Source: Herbaspirillum rhizosphaerae_A
GTDB lineage: Bacteria > Pseudomonadota > Gammaproteobacteria > Burkholderiales > Burkholderiaceae_D
Assembly (NCBI RefSeq): GCF_046025915.1
Contig: NZ_JAQQFR010000001.1
Coordinates: 372,001-436,000 of the forward strand
DNA length: 64,000 bases
Direction: 5' to 3'
In this document: piece by piece, positions 17,212 to 28,465 of the stretch
How the letters are laid out: each line of letters starts with the position of its first letter
How positions within the stretch are numbered: position 1 is the first letter of the stretch
Made by a program: the position numbers and the translations under genes
Notes under the pieces: model-generated
Databases searched by the model: none
What the model saw: the letters and a program-made list of their open reading frames with translations, nothing else
Told to the model about the DNA's origin: nothing

Positions 17212-19053
17212 ATGCTCGCATGGTTTGAAAAACTGGTTCACCCCTACCCTGACACTATTCCCAAGCCGCCGCCACGCGGCTTTACTGCTTTCATCTGGGC
17301 CTGTACCAAGGGTCTGCGCCGCTACATTGTTGCGATGACGACGCTGACCGCGATCATCGGCGCGTTTGAAGCGCTGCTGTTTGCGATGATGGGCCGCATC
17401 GTCGACTGGCTCAGCCACATCGAGCCGTCGCAGTTGTGGACGCAGGAACGCAGCAGCCTGATATGGCTGGCCGTGGTGCTGGTCGGCAGCCCGTTGCTGA
17501 TTGCGCTGCAGACCTTCTTCAAGCATCAGACGATGGCAGGCGCTTTTCCGATGATGCTGCGCTGGAAATTCCATCGCCTGATGCTCAACCAAAGCATGAG
17601 TTTCTATCAGGATGAATTCGCCGGCCGCGTCGCCGCCAAGGTGATGCAAACTGCGCTCGCGGTGCGCGACGTGTGCATGATCATGGGCGACATTCTGGTG
17701 TTCGTGATGATCTACTTCGTCACCATGGCCGCCGTGGTGGGTGGCTTTGATCTGTGGATGCTGCTGCCCTTCTTCGGCTGGCTGGTGTTGTATATGGCGG
17801 CGCTGCGCTACTTTGTGCCGCGCCTGTCGAAAGTGGCGCGCAATCAGGCCGATGCACGCTCGACGATGACCGGGCGCATCACCGATGCGTACACCAACAT
17901 CGCCACCGTCAAATTGTTTTCGCACGCTGGTCGCGAGGCGGGTTATGCACGCAGCGCGATGCAGGATTTCCTGGTGACGGTAAATCGCCAGATGCGTCTG
18001 GTCAGCGGTTTTGAGATCGTCAATCACTCACTGAACATGGTGCTGATTTTGTCGACGGCCGGTGTCGCGTTGTGGTTGTGGACACAAGGCCAGGTCGGCA
18101 TCGGCGCGGTCGCGGCGGCAACTGCGATGGCGCTGCGCCTGAACGGTATCGCGCACTGGGTGATGTGGGAAATGGCAGCGCTGTTTGAACACGTCGGCAC
18201 CGTGCAGGACGGCATCAACACCCTGTCACGCGCGCATGAGGTGAAAGATTTGCCGGACGCGCAGCCCTTGCAAGTGAAGCGCGGCGAATTGCGTTTTGAA
18301 GACGTGAGCTTCGCGTACGGCGCCACCGGCCCGGATGCGCGTCAGGTGATCGACAAGCTGAACCTGAACATCCAGCCGGGCGAAAAGATCGGCCTGGTCG
18401 GCCGTTCCGGTGCGGGCAAGTCGACCATCGTCAATTTGCTGCTGCGCTTTTACGATGTCGAACAAGGCCGAGTACTGATCGACGGCCAGGATATCGCCCA
18501 CGTCACGCAGGACAGCCTGCGCGCACAAGTCGGCATGGTGACGCAGGATACCTCGCTGCTGCATCGCTCGGTACGCGACAATATTCTGTATGGCCGTCCT
18601 GATGCCGGCGACGAGGACATGATCGCTGCTGCACACCGCGCCGAAGCGCATGAGTTCATCGGCAATCTGGCTGACGCGCATGGCCGCAAGGGCTATGACG
18701 CGCATGTCGGCGAGCGTGGTGTGAAACTGTCCGGCGGACAGCGCCAGCGTATTGCGATCGCCCGCGTGATGCTCAAGGATGCGCCTATCCTGCTGCTGGA
18801 CGAAGCCACCAGCGCGCTCGACTCGGAAGTGGAAGCGGCAATTCAGGAAAGCCTGTATCGCCTCATGGAAGGCAAGACCGTCGTCGCCATCGCGCACCGC
18901 CTGTCGACCATCGCCGCGATGGACCGATTGATCGTGCTCGATCAGGGCCGCATCGTCGAACAAGGCAGCCATCAGGAATTGCTGGCGCACAATGGCCTGT
19001 ATGCGCGCCTGTGGTCGCATCAAAGTGGTGGTTTCCTCGGCGAGGAAGCCTGA
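17212..19053 (+). CDS. ABC exporter, fused permease-ATPase (MsbA/ATM1-like)
   Basis: A 613-residue half-transporter. The N-terminal membrane domain (about 35-330) has six helices, and the ATPase has Walker A GRSGAGKST, Q-loop MVTQDTSLL, signature KLSGGQRQRIAIARVML, Walker B ILLLDEATSALD and H-loop AIAHRLST. It would work as a dimer exporting a lipid, peptide or drug. The ATG at 17212 has GGAG at 17202-17205; a longer upstream frame is not family-like. It lies head-to-head with the SbmA-like transporter, separated by 272 bp. Confidence 0.92.
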   Translation: MLAWFEKLVHPYPDTIPKPPPRGFTAFIWACTKGLRRYIVAMTTLTAIIGAFEALLFAMMGRIVDWLSHIEPSQLWTQERSSLIWLAVVLVGSPLLIALQTFFKHQTMAGAFPMMLRWKFHRLMLNQSMSFYQDEFAGRVAAKVMQTALAVRDVCMIMGDILVFVMIYFVTMAAVVGGFDLWMLLPFFGWLVLYMAALRYFVPRLSKVARNQADARSTMTGRITDAYTNIATVKLFSHAGREAGYARSAMQDFLVTVNRQMRLVSGFEIVNHSLNMVLILSTAGVALWLWTQGQVGIGAVAAATAMALRLNGIAHWVMWEMAALFEHVGTVQDGINTLSRAHEVKDLPDAQPLQVKRGELRFEDVSFAYGATGPDARQVIDKLNLNIQPGEKIGLVGRSGAGKSTIVNLLLRFYDVEQGRVLIDGQDIAHVTQDSLRAQVGMVTQDTSLLHRSVRDNILYGRPDAGDEDMIAAAHRAEAHEFIGNLADAHGRKGYDAHVGERGVKLSGGQRQRIAIARVMLKDAPILLLDEATSALDSEVEAAIQESLYRLMEGKTVVAIAHRLSTIAAMDRLIVLDQGRIVEQGSHQELLAHNGLYARLWSHQSGGFLGEEA

Positions 19054-19066
19054 TTTGACAACGCGA

Positions 19067-19098
19067 TTCGCTACGCATCATTCACTGTGCGTAGCGAA
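19067..19098. terminator. Hairpin between convergent genes
   Basis: A perfect 11-bp inverted repeat TTCGCTACGCA / TGCGTAGCGAA with a 10-nt loop lies between the ABC exporter and the M24 gene. It has no T run, so its terminator role is tentative. Confidence 0.45.
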
Positions 19099-19106
19099 CA
19101 CGGTGA

Positions 19107-19805
19107 TCAGACGTAGTAACTGTCTTCCAGCAGCAGGTCTTCAAAGAAGGCACCGTAGGTGTGGTCAGGATGGCGCAAATGGATCTCCAGAATCCAGCGC
19201 ATCGCCGACGGCACGCCTTCAAATTCCGCCAATGATCCTGTGTGGATTGCGGCGTGCGGGAAATCCGACACGCGGTGTCCCGGCAAATCGAAATTCAATT
19301 CCCAACCGCGCTGGCGTGCTTCGTTTTCCGCGAAGGCGTACAACGCTTCGCCGCTCAATTGCTGTTCGCTCCATGCGCGTCGTGCAGCGTGAAATACGGC
19401 TTCGGCATCTTGCGCGCAGCGTGCGTAATCCTCCTGATTACCGACAACGAAAGCAGCGCCGCCATCGCCTTCCCATGCGTCATGGCGCGGTGCGATATCG
19501 ATGAAGAAAATATCATTCTCCTGCAACACCACGCCAGGCTCGGACGCCTGCCGCATCGGCTTGATGGTGTTGCGGCCGAAGCGCACGCGCGTCGGGTGCC
19601 AGCTCAACGTGAGGCCGGCGTCGATCAGGACTTGCCTGGCCATGGCGACGGCATCTTCTTCCTCCATGCCCGGCTTGACCCGCGCGGCGATATCGCGAAG
19701 CGCCTGACGCGTCTTGTTGCGTGCGGCAAGCATGCCGTCGACCGCAAACGCCGGGCCGACACGCTCGGCGTCGGCGGTCGCCACGGTGGTAGTTGAAGTG
19801 TTCAT
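19107..19805 (-). CDS. M24 (creatinase/aminopeptidase P fold) metallopeptidase-like protein
   Basis: A 232-residue protein that corresponds to the pita-bread catalytic domain only. Metal-ligand candidates are in order: Asp in FFIDIAP, Asp in WEGDGGAAFV, His in PGHRVSDFPH, Glu in WILEIHL and a C-terminal Glu in FFEDLLLED. It lacks the N-terminal domain of Xaa-Pro aminopeptidases, so it could hydrolyse Xaa-Pro peptides or act on a small amide substrate. The start at 19805 is fixed by AGGAG (19811-19815). It is divergent from the GlxA-like regulator gene across 173 bp, which may control it. Confidence 0.82.
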   Translation of the reverse strand: MNTSTTTVATADAERVGPAFAVDGMLAARNKTRQALRDIAARVKPGMEEEDAVAMARQVLIDAGLTLSWHPTRVRFGRNTIKPMRQASEPGVVLQENDIFFIDIAPRHDAWEGDGGAAFVVGNQEDYARCAQDAEAVFHAARRAWSEQQLSGEALYAFAENEARQRGWELNFDLPGHRVSDFPHAAIHTGSLAEFEGVPSAMRWILEIHLRHPDHTYGAFFEDLLLEDSYYV

Positions 19806-19978
19806 GTGTTCTCCTGAAGAAGGTGCAAAGGAACGCACACGATGCACGTTTCCGATGGAGAAAATTATCGGTGGCGGCGCACAACAAAGACAGTGCCGCG
19901 AGGACGCGTTGACAGCCATCCTGAGGCGTTTTTCTGCCACGGACATATGCGCGCCTGCCCGTAAGCGGAGACGGCGCT

Positions 19979-21028
19979 ATGATGGCGTCAGTTGATCCGC
20001 TCCGATACCTTCACCTACTGCTCACTGCCATGCCTACTGTTGCCCTGCTGGTGTTTCCCGGCGTTCAGGCGCTGGATGTTTCCGGCCCGCTGGATGTGTT
20101 CGCGGAGGCCAATCGTTTTCTGCTGCCGCAGCAGCACTATCACTTGCAGGTGATCGGCAGCACGCGCGATGTCATCGCCTGCTCCAACGGTATGCAGATC
20201 GTGCCGCATCTTCATTACAGCGAAGCCAAGGATGCCGTCGATCTGCTGCTGGTAGCTGGCGGCCCGGCCTTGCCGCAGCATGCGCGCGACGCCGCATTGA
20301 GCGAATGGCTGGTGCAAGCGGCAGGACGTGCCGGCCGGCACGGTTCGATTTGCAACGGTGCGTTCTTGCTCGCGCATGCGGGACTGTTGAATGGCAAGCG
20401 CGTCACCACGCATTGGAACGATGCGGCGGCACTGGCGCGCGATTTTCCCGACGTCGACGTCGATGCCGATCGCATCTATCTGCGCGACGGCAAGTTGGTG
20501 ACATCAGCCGGCGTCACTGCCGGCATCGATCTGTCGCTGGCGCTGCTGGCGGAAGACGTGGGGCAGGAAGTCACGCTCAATGTCGCCAAGCGTCTGGTCG
20601 TCTTCATGCAGCGCAGCGGCGGACAATCGCAGTTCAGTCCTTATCTCACCCCTTACGCCGAAGAGATGTCGCTGGTCGGCCAGGTGCAGCATTATGTGCG
20701 CGAACATTTGCAGGATAAGCTCAGCGTCGACGTACTGGCGAAAGTCGTCTCCAGCAGCCCGCGCAATTTCGCGCGTGTGTTTGCGCGCGATGCACGGATG
20801 ACGCCGGCGGAGTTTATCGAGAGCGCGCGCGTCGATGCAGCGCGGGTGATGCTGGAGAGTTCAGCGGCGCCGCTGAAGACGGTAGCTTACCGTTGCGGCT
20901 TCCGAGATGCGAGTCACATGCGCGTAGTGTTCCAGCGGCGACTGGGAATCAGCGCCCAACAGTACCGCGACAATTTTTCTGCAGGTGGAGTGAATACTGA
21001 AGATGGGATGACCGCAGCGCCGGACTAA
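19979..21028 (+). CDS. GlxA-family AraC regulator with DJ-1/PfpI domain
   Basis: A 349-residue regulator. The N-terminal DJ-1/PfpI-like domain (about 18-200) carries the conserved cysteine in GSICNGAFLLAHAGLL. The C-terminal double HTH AraC domain (about 235-330) has VLAKVVSSSPRNFARVF and AYRCGFRDASHMRVVFQRR. The ATG at 19979 is preferred because GGAG lies eight bases upstream; the ATG at 20030 (MPTVALLVFPG) would give the more usual family N-terminus. Relatives control arginine, carnitine or glycine-betaine catabolism, but no such genes are adjacent. Confidence 0.88.
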   Translation: MMASVDPLRYLHLLLTAMPTVALLVFPGVQALDVSGPLDVFAEANRFLLPQQHYHLQVIGSTRDVIACSNGMQIVPHLHYSEAKDAVDLLLVAGGPALPQHARDAALSEWLVQAAGRAGRHGSICNGAFLLAHAGLLNGKRVTTHWNDAAALARDFPDVDVDADRIYLRDGKLVTSAGVTAGIDLSLALLAEDVGQEVTLNVAKRLVVFMQRSGGQSQFSPYLTPYAEEMSLVGQVQHYVREHLQDKLSVDVLAKVVSSSPRNFARVFARDARMTPAEFIESARVDAARVMLESSAAPLKTVAYRCGFRDASHMRVVFQRRLGISAQQYRDNFSAGGVNTEDGMTAAPD

Positions 21029-21054
21029 AGAGTCACGCTGCAAGTCAGGTCAGA

Positions 21055-21456
21055 TCAGTCCGGCTCGGCTTCACCGGCAGACCATTCGGGACTATAGCCG
21101 CCCAGGGTCGGGTGGTACATTTCGTCGCCGGTGTGCTGCGTGAATTCGACATTGAGACGATCTTCGCGCAGACCCAGTACGTCGATGCAATCCTTGCACA
21201 AAGCCTTGGCGACTTCCATGCGCAACTCAGGCGTGCGGCCGCGACGGATGTCACACATCAGCACCGAGACCGGCTCCACCTCGCCGCTGTCGACGGTGCG
21301 CCAGACGCTGCCGTCGCCGCATTCACGGACAACAATGCTGATGCGGCGGATGTCGACGCTCATCATCTCGGCATACGTCTTTGCCATGCGCGTGGCGAGC
21401 TGCTTCTTTTGCTCAGCCGGATAAGTACCGTTGACGTCGAGTTGCAGGTAAGGCAT
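21055..21456 (-). CDS. Tautomerase-superfamily protein (4-oxalocrotonate tautomerase-like)
   Basis: A 133-residue protein beginning Met-Pro, so processing would expose the N-terminal proline that is the catalytic base of this superfamily. MPYLQLDVNGTYPAEQKKQLA and RRISIVVREC match the beta-alpha-beta unit; the length suggests a fused or extended form compared with the 62-residue 4-OT. AGGAAG lies before the ATG. The substrate is unknown. It is convergent with the GlxA-like gene and just downstream of parB. Confidence 0.8.
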   Translation of the reverse strand: MPYLQLDVNGTYPAEQKKQLATRMAKTYAEMMSVDIRRISIVVRECGDGSVWRTVDSGEVEPVSVLMCDIRRGRTPELRMEVAKALCKDCIDVLGLREDRLNVEFTQHTGDEMYHPTLGGYSPEWSAGEAEPD

Positions 21457-21521
21457 GGCGCTTCCTTTTCTGTAGTCCATTGCGACCGGCGTCTCTGCCG
21501 GTCTGCATTATTGCATCTACT

Positions 21522-22430
21522 TTACTGCTCTACCGCTTCTCCACGCAGACGCGCGATCACGCCATCGAGTGCATCAAGGCCGGCGAAGCTGATGATGAGC
21601 TGGCCTTTATTTTTGGCACCAGTCTTGATCGACACTTGCGTGGCGAGGATGTCGGACAGTTCTTCTTCCAGGCGTGCGATGTCGCGCGATTTTTCCTTGC
21701 CGCCGTCGCGTGGTTTGTTCGATGCCGCTTGTTCCGCCGTCGTACGCACGACGAGTTTTTCGGCTTCACGCACCGACATGCGCTTGGCGACGATCTGGTT
21801 TGCGAGATTGATCTGCGTGGCGGAATCGACCGCCAGCAAAGCACGCGCGTGACCCATGTCGATATCACCAGCCATCAGCATGGTCTGCACCGGCTTGGCC
21901 AGATTCAGCAAACGCAGCAGGTTCGACACCGCGCTGCGCGAACGGCCGACGGCCACGGCAGCTTGCTCATGCGTGAAGTTGAAATCGGTGATGAGGCGAT
22001 GAATACCCTGCGCTTCTTCCAGCGGATTCAGATCTTCGCGCTGCATGTTTTCGATCAGCGCCATCGCGGCGGTAGTCTGATCGTCGACGTTCTTCACCAG
22101 CACCGGCACTTCGGTCAGGCCGGCAATCTTGGCGGCGCGGAAGCGGCGTTCGCCGGCGATGATTTCGTAGATGTCCTTGCCGTTGTTCTGGCCGATGGAG
22201 CGGATCAGGATAGGTTGCAGCAGGCCTTGTTCCTTGATCGATGCGGCGAGTTCGTTGAGTGCGCCTTCATCCATGCGGCTGCGCGGCTGATACTTGCCGG
22301 CTTGCAGATCCGTGACCGGCATCACCGATGGCAAACCAGCGATCACCGGCTCGTCTTCGGTCATGTCGGAAGATCCGCCGAGCAATGCGTCGAGACCGCG
22401 GCCGAGGCCTTTTGATTTTTTGGTTGCCAT
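21522..22430 (-). CDS. parB: Chromosome partitioning protein ParB
   Basis: A 302-residue ParB/Spo0J CTP-dependent DNA clamp. The N-terminus KGLGRGLDALLG is the ParA-stimulating tail. The ParB/Srx box I (KYQPRSRMDEGALNELAASI) and the GERRFRAAK motif of the CTP pocket are present, followed by an HTH (THEQAAVAVGRSRSAVSNLLRLL) that reads parS, and a C-terminal dimer domain. Perfect parS sites lie about 5 kb away at 27301 and 27433. It follows parA by 62 bp in one operon. Confidence 0.97.
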   Translation of the reverse strand: MATKKSKGLGRGLDALLGGSSDMTEDEPVIAGLPSVMPVTDLQAGKYQPRSRMDEGALNELAASIKEQGLLQPILIRSIGQNNGKDIYEIIAGERRFRAAKIAGLTEVPVLVKNVDDQTTAAMALIENMQREDLNPLEEAQGIHRLITDFNFTHEQAAVAVGRSRSAVSNLLRLLNLAKPVQTMLMAGDIDMGHARALLAVDSATQINLANQIVAKRMSVREAEKLVVRTTAEQAASNKPRDGGKEKSRDIARLEEELSDILATQVSIKTGAKNKGQLIISFAGLDALDGVIARLRGEAVEQ

Positions 22431-22492
22431 CTTGGTTACCTACCTGTTTCTGAATTACTGATTACTAAAATTATTTATATCGTTTATAACGA

Positions 22493-23263
22493 TTACAACG
22501 TCTTGATGCGTTCGACCATTTCGGCACCGAACGCGATGTAAGCCTGAGCGCCCTTCGACGCAGCGTCGAAATTCACACCCGGCATGCCGTAGGACGGCGC
22601 TTCCGCCAGACGCACATTGCGCGGGATGACGGTCTTGAAAACCTTGTCGCCGAAGTGCTGTTCGAGCTGATCGGAAACCTGCTGCGACAGTGTCATGCGC
22701 GGGTCGAACATCACGCGCAGCAAGCCGATGATCTTGAGATCGGGATTGAGCTTGGCGTGTACTTTCTTGATGGTGTTGACGAGGTCGGACAAACCTTCCA
22801 GTGCATAGTATTCGCATTGCATCGGGATCACTACGCCATGCGCCGAGCACAGGCCGTTGAGGGTCAGCAGCGACAGTGCCGGCGGACAATCGATGAGAAT
22901 GAAATCGTAGTCATCGGCAACGGCGGCAAAAGCATCTTTGAGGCGCTTTTCGCGGTTCTCGAGTTCGACCATTTCAACTTCGGCGCCGGCTAGTTCGCGA
23001 TTCGCCGGCAGCACGTCGAAGTTGCCGCTTTCGGAACGCTTGCGCACGCTCTTGATGTCGGACATGCCGAGCAGCACTTCATAGATCGAGCCCTGGAGCT
23101 CGGCCTTGTTGATGCCGGAACCCATGGTCGCATTGCCTTGCGGATCGAGGTCGGCGAGCAGCACGCGCTGATTGTGCTGCGCCAGACCGGCGGCGAGATT
23201 GACTGCTGTGGTGGTTTTACCGACGCCGCCTTTTTGATTCGCAACGCAAAAGATTTTAGCCAT
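22493..23263 (-). CDS. parA: Chromosome partitioning ATPase ParA
   Basis: A 256-residue deviant-Walker ATPase (KGGVGKTT at residues 11-18, Walker A' LADLDPQGNAT, Walker B ILIDCPPALSLLT). It is the chromosomal, short type without an N-terminal HTH. With ParB it moves the origin region toward the pole. It lies directly upstream of parB; about 100 bp separate it from the lysE-like gene. Confidence 0.97.
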   Translation of the reverse strand: MAKIFCVANQKGGVGKTTTAVNLAAGLAQHNQRVLLADLDPQGNATMGSGINKAELQGSIYEVLLGMSDIKSVRKRSESGNFDVLPANRELAGAEVEMVELENREKRLKDAFAAVADDYDFILIDCPPALSLLTLNGLCSAHGVVIPMQCEYYALEGLSDLVNTIKKVHAKLNPDLKIIGLLRVMFDPRMTLSQQVSDQLEQHFGDKVFKTVIPRNVRLAEAPSYGMPGVNFDAASKGAQAYIAFGAEMVERIKTL

Positions 23264-23360
23264 AGGTTCTTTTTAGTGAATGTTCCGTTGGTGCTCAGGG
23301 TTGATGCAATGCTGGTGCAGATTATGTTCAGTTGATGGTCCGCTGCTGTTCAGTTGGTGC

Positions 23361-23993
23361 TCAGTGTGTACTTAGCTTGATGCCAAAGCCAATCAGGAAA
23401 ACACCGGCCGCACGCGACGCCAATGTAGCAATCGTGCGATTGTGCGCAAGGCGTTTTGCGGCGGCATTTCCCACCAGGACCAGCAGACTGCCATAGATCA
23501 GGGTGCAAGTGCAAATTACCGCGCCCATGGTGAGAAAAGTCGCGGCGCCCTGCTGTGTTGCCGGTTCGATGAACAGCGGGAAAAATGCCATGTAAAACAC
23601 GATCGCTTTCGGATTCATCAAGGTCACGAAAAAGCCGCGGCGGAAATCTGCCATGTTTGAAAACGGTACTACCGAAGATCCACCCTCTTCTTTCGCAAAC
23701 AGCAGGCGCGCGCCGAGATAAGCAAGATACGCCGCGCCGATGTATTGCATTCCCTTGAACAGCACCGGGTTCGCATGCAGCAATGCTGCCACGCCGATCG
23801 CCGCCAGAAACATCAGCACAATGTCGCCCAGCATCAGCCCGGCAATTGCCGCAAAGCCGCCGCGCAAGCCATGCTTGGCCGAACAGGTCAGCACGCAGAA
23901 CGTACCCGGGCCCGGCAGCATCAGGAACACGATGGTTGCCGCGACCAGTTGCCAGACATCGGTGATGCCCATGGTATGAAAGAGTGCCTGCAT
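23361..23993 (-). CDS. LysE/RhtB-family amino-acid exporter
   Basis: A 210-residue membrane protein with about six hydrophobic segments and the family motif LMLPGPGTFCVLTCSAKHGLRGG, plus the NPKAIVFYMAFFP segment. It would export a neutral or basic amino acid or homoserine lactone by proton exchange. The start is supported by GAGGAG at -10. It sits inside the mnmG-rsmG-...-parA-parB leftward array, 30 bp after the lipocalin gene. Confidence 0.9.
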   Translation of the reverse strand: MQALFHTMGITDVWQLVAATIVFLMLPGPGTFCVLTCSAKHGLRGGFAAIAGLMLGDIVLMFLAAIGVAALLHANPVLFKGMQYIGAAYLAYLGARLLFAKEEGGSSVVPFSNMADFRRGFFVTLMNPKAIVFYMAFFPLFIEPATQQGAATFLTMGAVICTCTLIYGSLLVLVGNAAAKRLAHNRTIATLASRAAGVFLIGFGIKLSTH

Positions 23994-24023
23994 GATGTCT
24001 CCTCGTTTTATTGCGTTGCTTTG

Positions 24024-24578
24024 TTACTGCTGCGGTGTCTTCACCAGCTTTGATGTATCGAATCCCTGCTTGGTGGCGTTGTTCACCGCCGCCTCATATT
24101 CTGCTGTCGACAGCGCCGGTTTGCGCGACAGGATCCACAGATAATCGCGCGACGGCGTGCCGACGGTGGCGACGGAATAGTCAGGATCCAGATCGATGAT
24201 CCAATAGTCGCCCCATACCAGCGGGAACCATGCCAGCCATGCCGGGGCAAAGCGCACTTGCAGCTTGGTGTTGTTGCTGCCTTCGGTGATGCGCGCCAGG
24301 CCGTCGGCCTGATCGAGCACGCCGCCTTCCACCTTGCAGCGATTGACGACGTCAATATCGCCGTCTGCACGTGCACGGTATTCCGCAGTCACATTGCCGA
24401 TACATTTTTTCTGGAAGCTGTTGGGAAAGCGCGCGATTTCATACCACTTGCCGACGTAGCGTTTGAGATCCACCGAAGGAACGGTGACGACTTCCTGAGC
24501 CAGCGTCGGCAATGCCGCGGTAGCGGCGCAGACCAGCATTAGAGAAGAGAGCAAACGGCGGGCAAGCTGGGTAGACAT
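24024..24578 (-). CDS. Lipocalin family protein (Blc-like)
   Basis: A 184-residue exported protein. A signal peptide (LLSSLMLVCAATAALPTLAQ) ends without a lipobox, unlike E. coli Blc. The lipocalin motif GKWYEIARFPNSFQKKC at about 43-59 and the later GDYWIIDLDPDYSVATVGTP are clear. It would bind fatty acids or lysophospholipids in the periplasm. Its ATG directly follows the rsmG stop (TGAATG), so its translation is coupled to a ribosome-modification gene. Confidence 0.9.
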   Translation of the reverse strand: MSTQLARRLLSSLMLVCAATAALPTLAQEVVTVPSVDLKRYVGKWYEIARFPNSFQKKCIGNVTAEYRARADGDIDVVNRCKVEGGVLDQADGLARITEGSNNTKLQVRFAPAWLAWFPLVWGDYWIIDLDPDYSVATVGTPSRDYLWILSRKPALSTAEYEAAVNNATKQGFDTSKLVKTPQQ

Positions 24579-25243
24579 TCAGGACCTTTCGATAAAGATC
24601 AGATGACGTTCGGCATCCAGACCGGGAACCTGCAAGGCTTCGGTGCGGGCGACTTTCCATCCCTCCGGAAGACGGGAAATTTCATCCTGCGGCATCACGC
24701 CTTTGAGAGCGATGTAATGGCCACCGGGTTGCAACAGATGATTCGACCAGTTAACGAAGTCATTGAGTTCCGCAAAGGCGCGCGAAGTGATCACATCAAA
24801 CAATTGCTCAACCTGCAACTGTTCGACGCGCGCTGTGTAGACGGATACATTGCTTAATTGCAACTCTGCCTTGGCTTGCGTCAGAAAAGCAGTTTTCTTG
24901 TGCACCGTATCGATCATGGAAACGCGCATGGCAGGCTGTGCCTCGGCCGCCCAGATCGCCAGCACAATACCCGGCAAACCACCGCCTGCGCCGACATCCA
25001 GCACATTGGTGGCACCGTCGAAGGCCTTGACTACGGCCAGCGAATCCAGCAAATGATGGGTCATCATCTGCGCCGGATCACGCAGCGCGGTCAGGTTGTA
25101 GGTGCGGTTCCACTTCGCCATGAGGGCGAGGTAGGCTAGCAGTTTCTGTTGCTGACCGGCGCTGAGCGCGAGGCCGAGTGCTTCGGCACCGGCGCTCAAT
25201 GTGTCAGCCAGTTTCGAGTCAATTGTCGTCGTGTTCAAAATAC

Positions 25244-25247
<4 letters not shown>
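24579..25247 (-). CDS. rsmG: 16S rRNA (guanine-527-N7) methyltransferase
   Basis: A 222-residue SAM methyltransferase (formerly GidB) with NRTYNLTALRDP, the SAM motif LDVGAGGGLPGIVLA and the TSRAFAELNDFV segment. It methylates G527 of 16S rRNA, and its loss gives low-level streptomycin resistance. Its ATG overlaps the mnmG stop by four bases (ATGA). Confidence 0.96.
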
Positions 25248-27199
<1,952 letters not shown>

Positions 27200-27300
27200 A
27201 ATGCGCCTCGTGGAGACGGTGAACAGAGGCGAGATTATAAAGTCTTTTTCGGATGGGTATCTGACCTACCCCCTGATATTCCCTTTTTAGTTACGCTTTT

Positions 27301-27316
27301 TGTTTCACGTGAAACA
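27301..27316. other. parS centromere site
   Basis: A perfect 16-bp palindrome TGTTTCACGTGAAACA, the ParB loading site, in the gap upstream of mnmG. Confidence 0.95.
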
Positions 27317-27381
27317 ATTTGGGTTGCCGATGTAGATACTCAACAACCATCGACGGTCGACGAAAGAATTGTTGAGCAAAT

Positions 27382-27409
27382 AAAAAGGGAAGCCTTAGCT
27401 TCCCTTTTT
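27382..27409. terminator. Bidirectional intrinsic terminator between the parS sites
   Basis: AAAAAGGGAAGC, CTTA loop, GCTTCCCTTTTT is a perfect 12-bp stem with A and T tracts on both sides. It ends the TSUP gene transcript before mnmG. Confidence 0.9.
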
Positions 27410-27432
27410 GTCGTTTGATATTCTCCGGTGAT

Positions 27433-27448
27433 TGTTTCACGTGAAACA
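27433..27448. other. parS centromere site
   Basis: A second perfect TGTTTCACGTGAAACA, 132 bp from the first, across the terminator. Confidence 0.95.
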
Positions 27449-27470
27449 ATCGCAGGAATCTATCCCGAGT

Positions 27471-28256
27471 TCATTTTAAGAACGCGTCATACCCTGTCTT
27501 CAAAATCAAAGCGCTTACGACAAACAAGAAAAGTTTGCGGACAAAGCTGCTGCCATGTTTCATTGCCAATCGGGTACCAACCAAAGAACCACCGATATTG
27601 AACACTGCCATTAACAGACCCAATTGCCAGATCACGTGACCACTGTAGGAGAACCAAACTAGCGCTGCCAGATTGGTGGCGATATTGACCACCTTCGATA
27701 CAGCCGATGCGCGCAGGAAGTCATAGCCAAAGATACGCACGAACAAGAATACAAAGAAGCTGCCGGTACCCGGCCCGAACAGACCGTCGTAGAAACCTAC
27801 TCCGGCACCAACCAGGATGGCATAGAGTCTTTCCTTGCCGCCAGACAACAGCGGCGTATGGTGCTGGCCGAAGTCTTTCTTCTTCAGGGTATAAATCGCT
27901 ACCGCCAGCAGCACGAAAGGCAAAGCCTTGCGCATCAAGTCCGTCGGCACGTGCGTGACCAGATAGGCACCGATAAAGGACAAGGCAAATGCAGCCAACG
28001 CTGCGGGCGCTGCCGCCGCCCAATGGATACGAACCTTGCGGGCAAAATTGATCGCCGCCGCACTGGTGCCCATGACACCGGCCACCTTGTTGGTGCCGAG
28101 CAGCGTCGCCGGCGCGACATTGGGAAAGACAGAGAATAGCGTCGGGATCAGGACCAAGCCGCCACCGCCGACCACTGCATCCACCAAGCCGGCAATGAAT
28201 GCGCCGATGCAGAGAATGACATAATTGGAAAAGAGAACAGGCAAGAAGTCAGACAT
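27471..28256 (-). CDS. TSUP family (TauE/SafE, DUF81) membrane permease
   Basis: A 261-residue membrane protein with about eight hydrophobic segments and the family motif GLVDAVVGGGGLVLIPTLF near the N-terminus, repeated in diverged form as FYDGLFGPGTGSFFVFLF in the second half. TSUP proteins move sulfite, sulfonates or other organic anions. The start at 28256 (MSDFLPVL) is preferred over a longer frame, which would add a basic cysteine-rich tail before the first helix. No neighbouring gene indicates the substrate. Confidence 0.88.
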   Translation of the reverse strand: MSDFLPVLFSNYVILCIGAFIAGLVDAVVGGGGLVLIPTLFSVFPNVAPATLLGTNKVAGVMGTSAAAINFARKVRIHWAAAAPAALAAFALSFIGAYLVTHVPTDLMRKALPFVLLAVAIYTLKKKDFGQHHTPLLSGGKERLYAILVGAGVGFYDGLFGPGTGSFFVFLFVRIFGYDFLRASAVSKVVNIATNLAALVWFSYSGHVIWQLGLLMAVFNIGGSLVGTRLAMKHGSSFVRKLFLFVVSALILKTGYDAFLK

Positions 28257-28465
28257 GACAGCCTGTCTGCGCGGAGAGTAAGCGCGGGGAAAACAACGAC
28301 ATCGGAGGCTTTCGCTAAAACGGGAGATGGGAACTGCTTGTCGGTTCGGCCCCGGCATCTACCGCGAAGCGAGCGGCGGTACTGTCAGAGCGACAAGCAT
28401 TTTACTCCTGTGAAGCAGGCTTCTCCAGACCTATAACATGCCCAACAGCTGCGAGGCGAGAGCCT

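Noticed and set aside
21484..21503. Hairpin GACCGGC / GCCGGTC after parB
   Set aside because: No T run on the leftward strand, and it lies upstream of the tautomerase rather than as a clear transcript end.
23287..23364. Two copies of GTTGGTGCTCAG upstream of parA
   Set aside because: Only 12 bases and no symmetry or known factor; kept as a note only.
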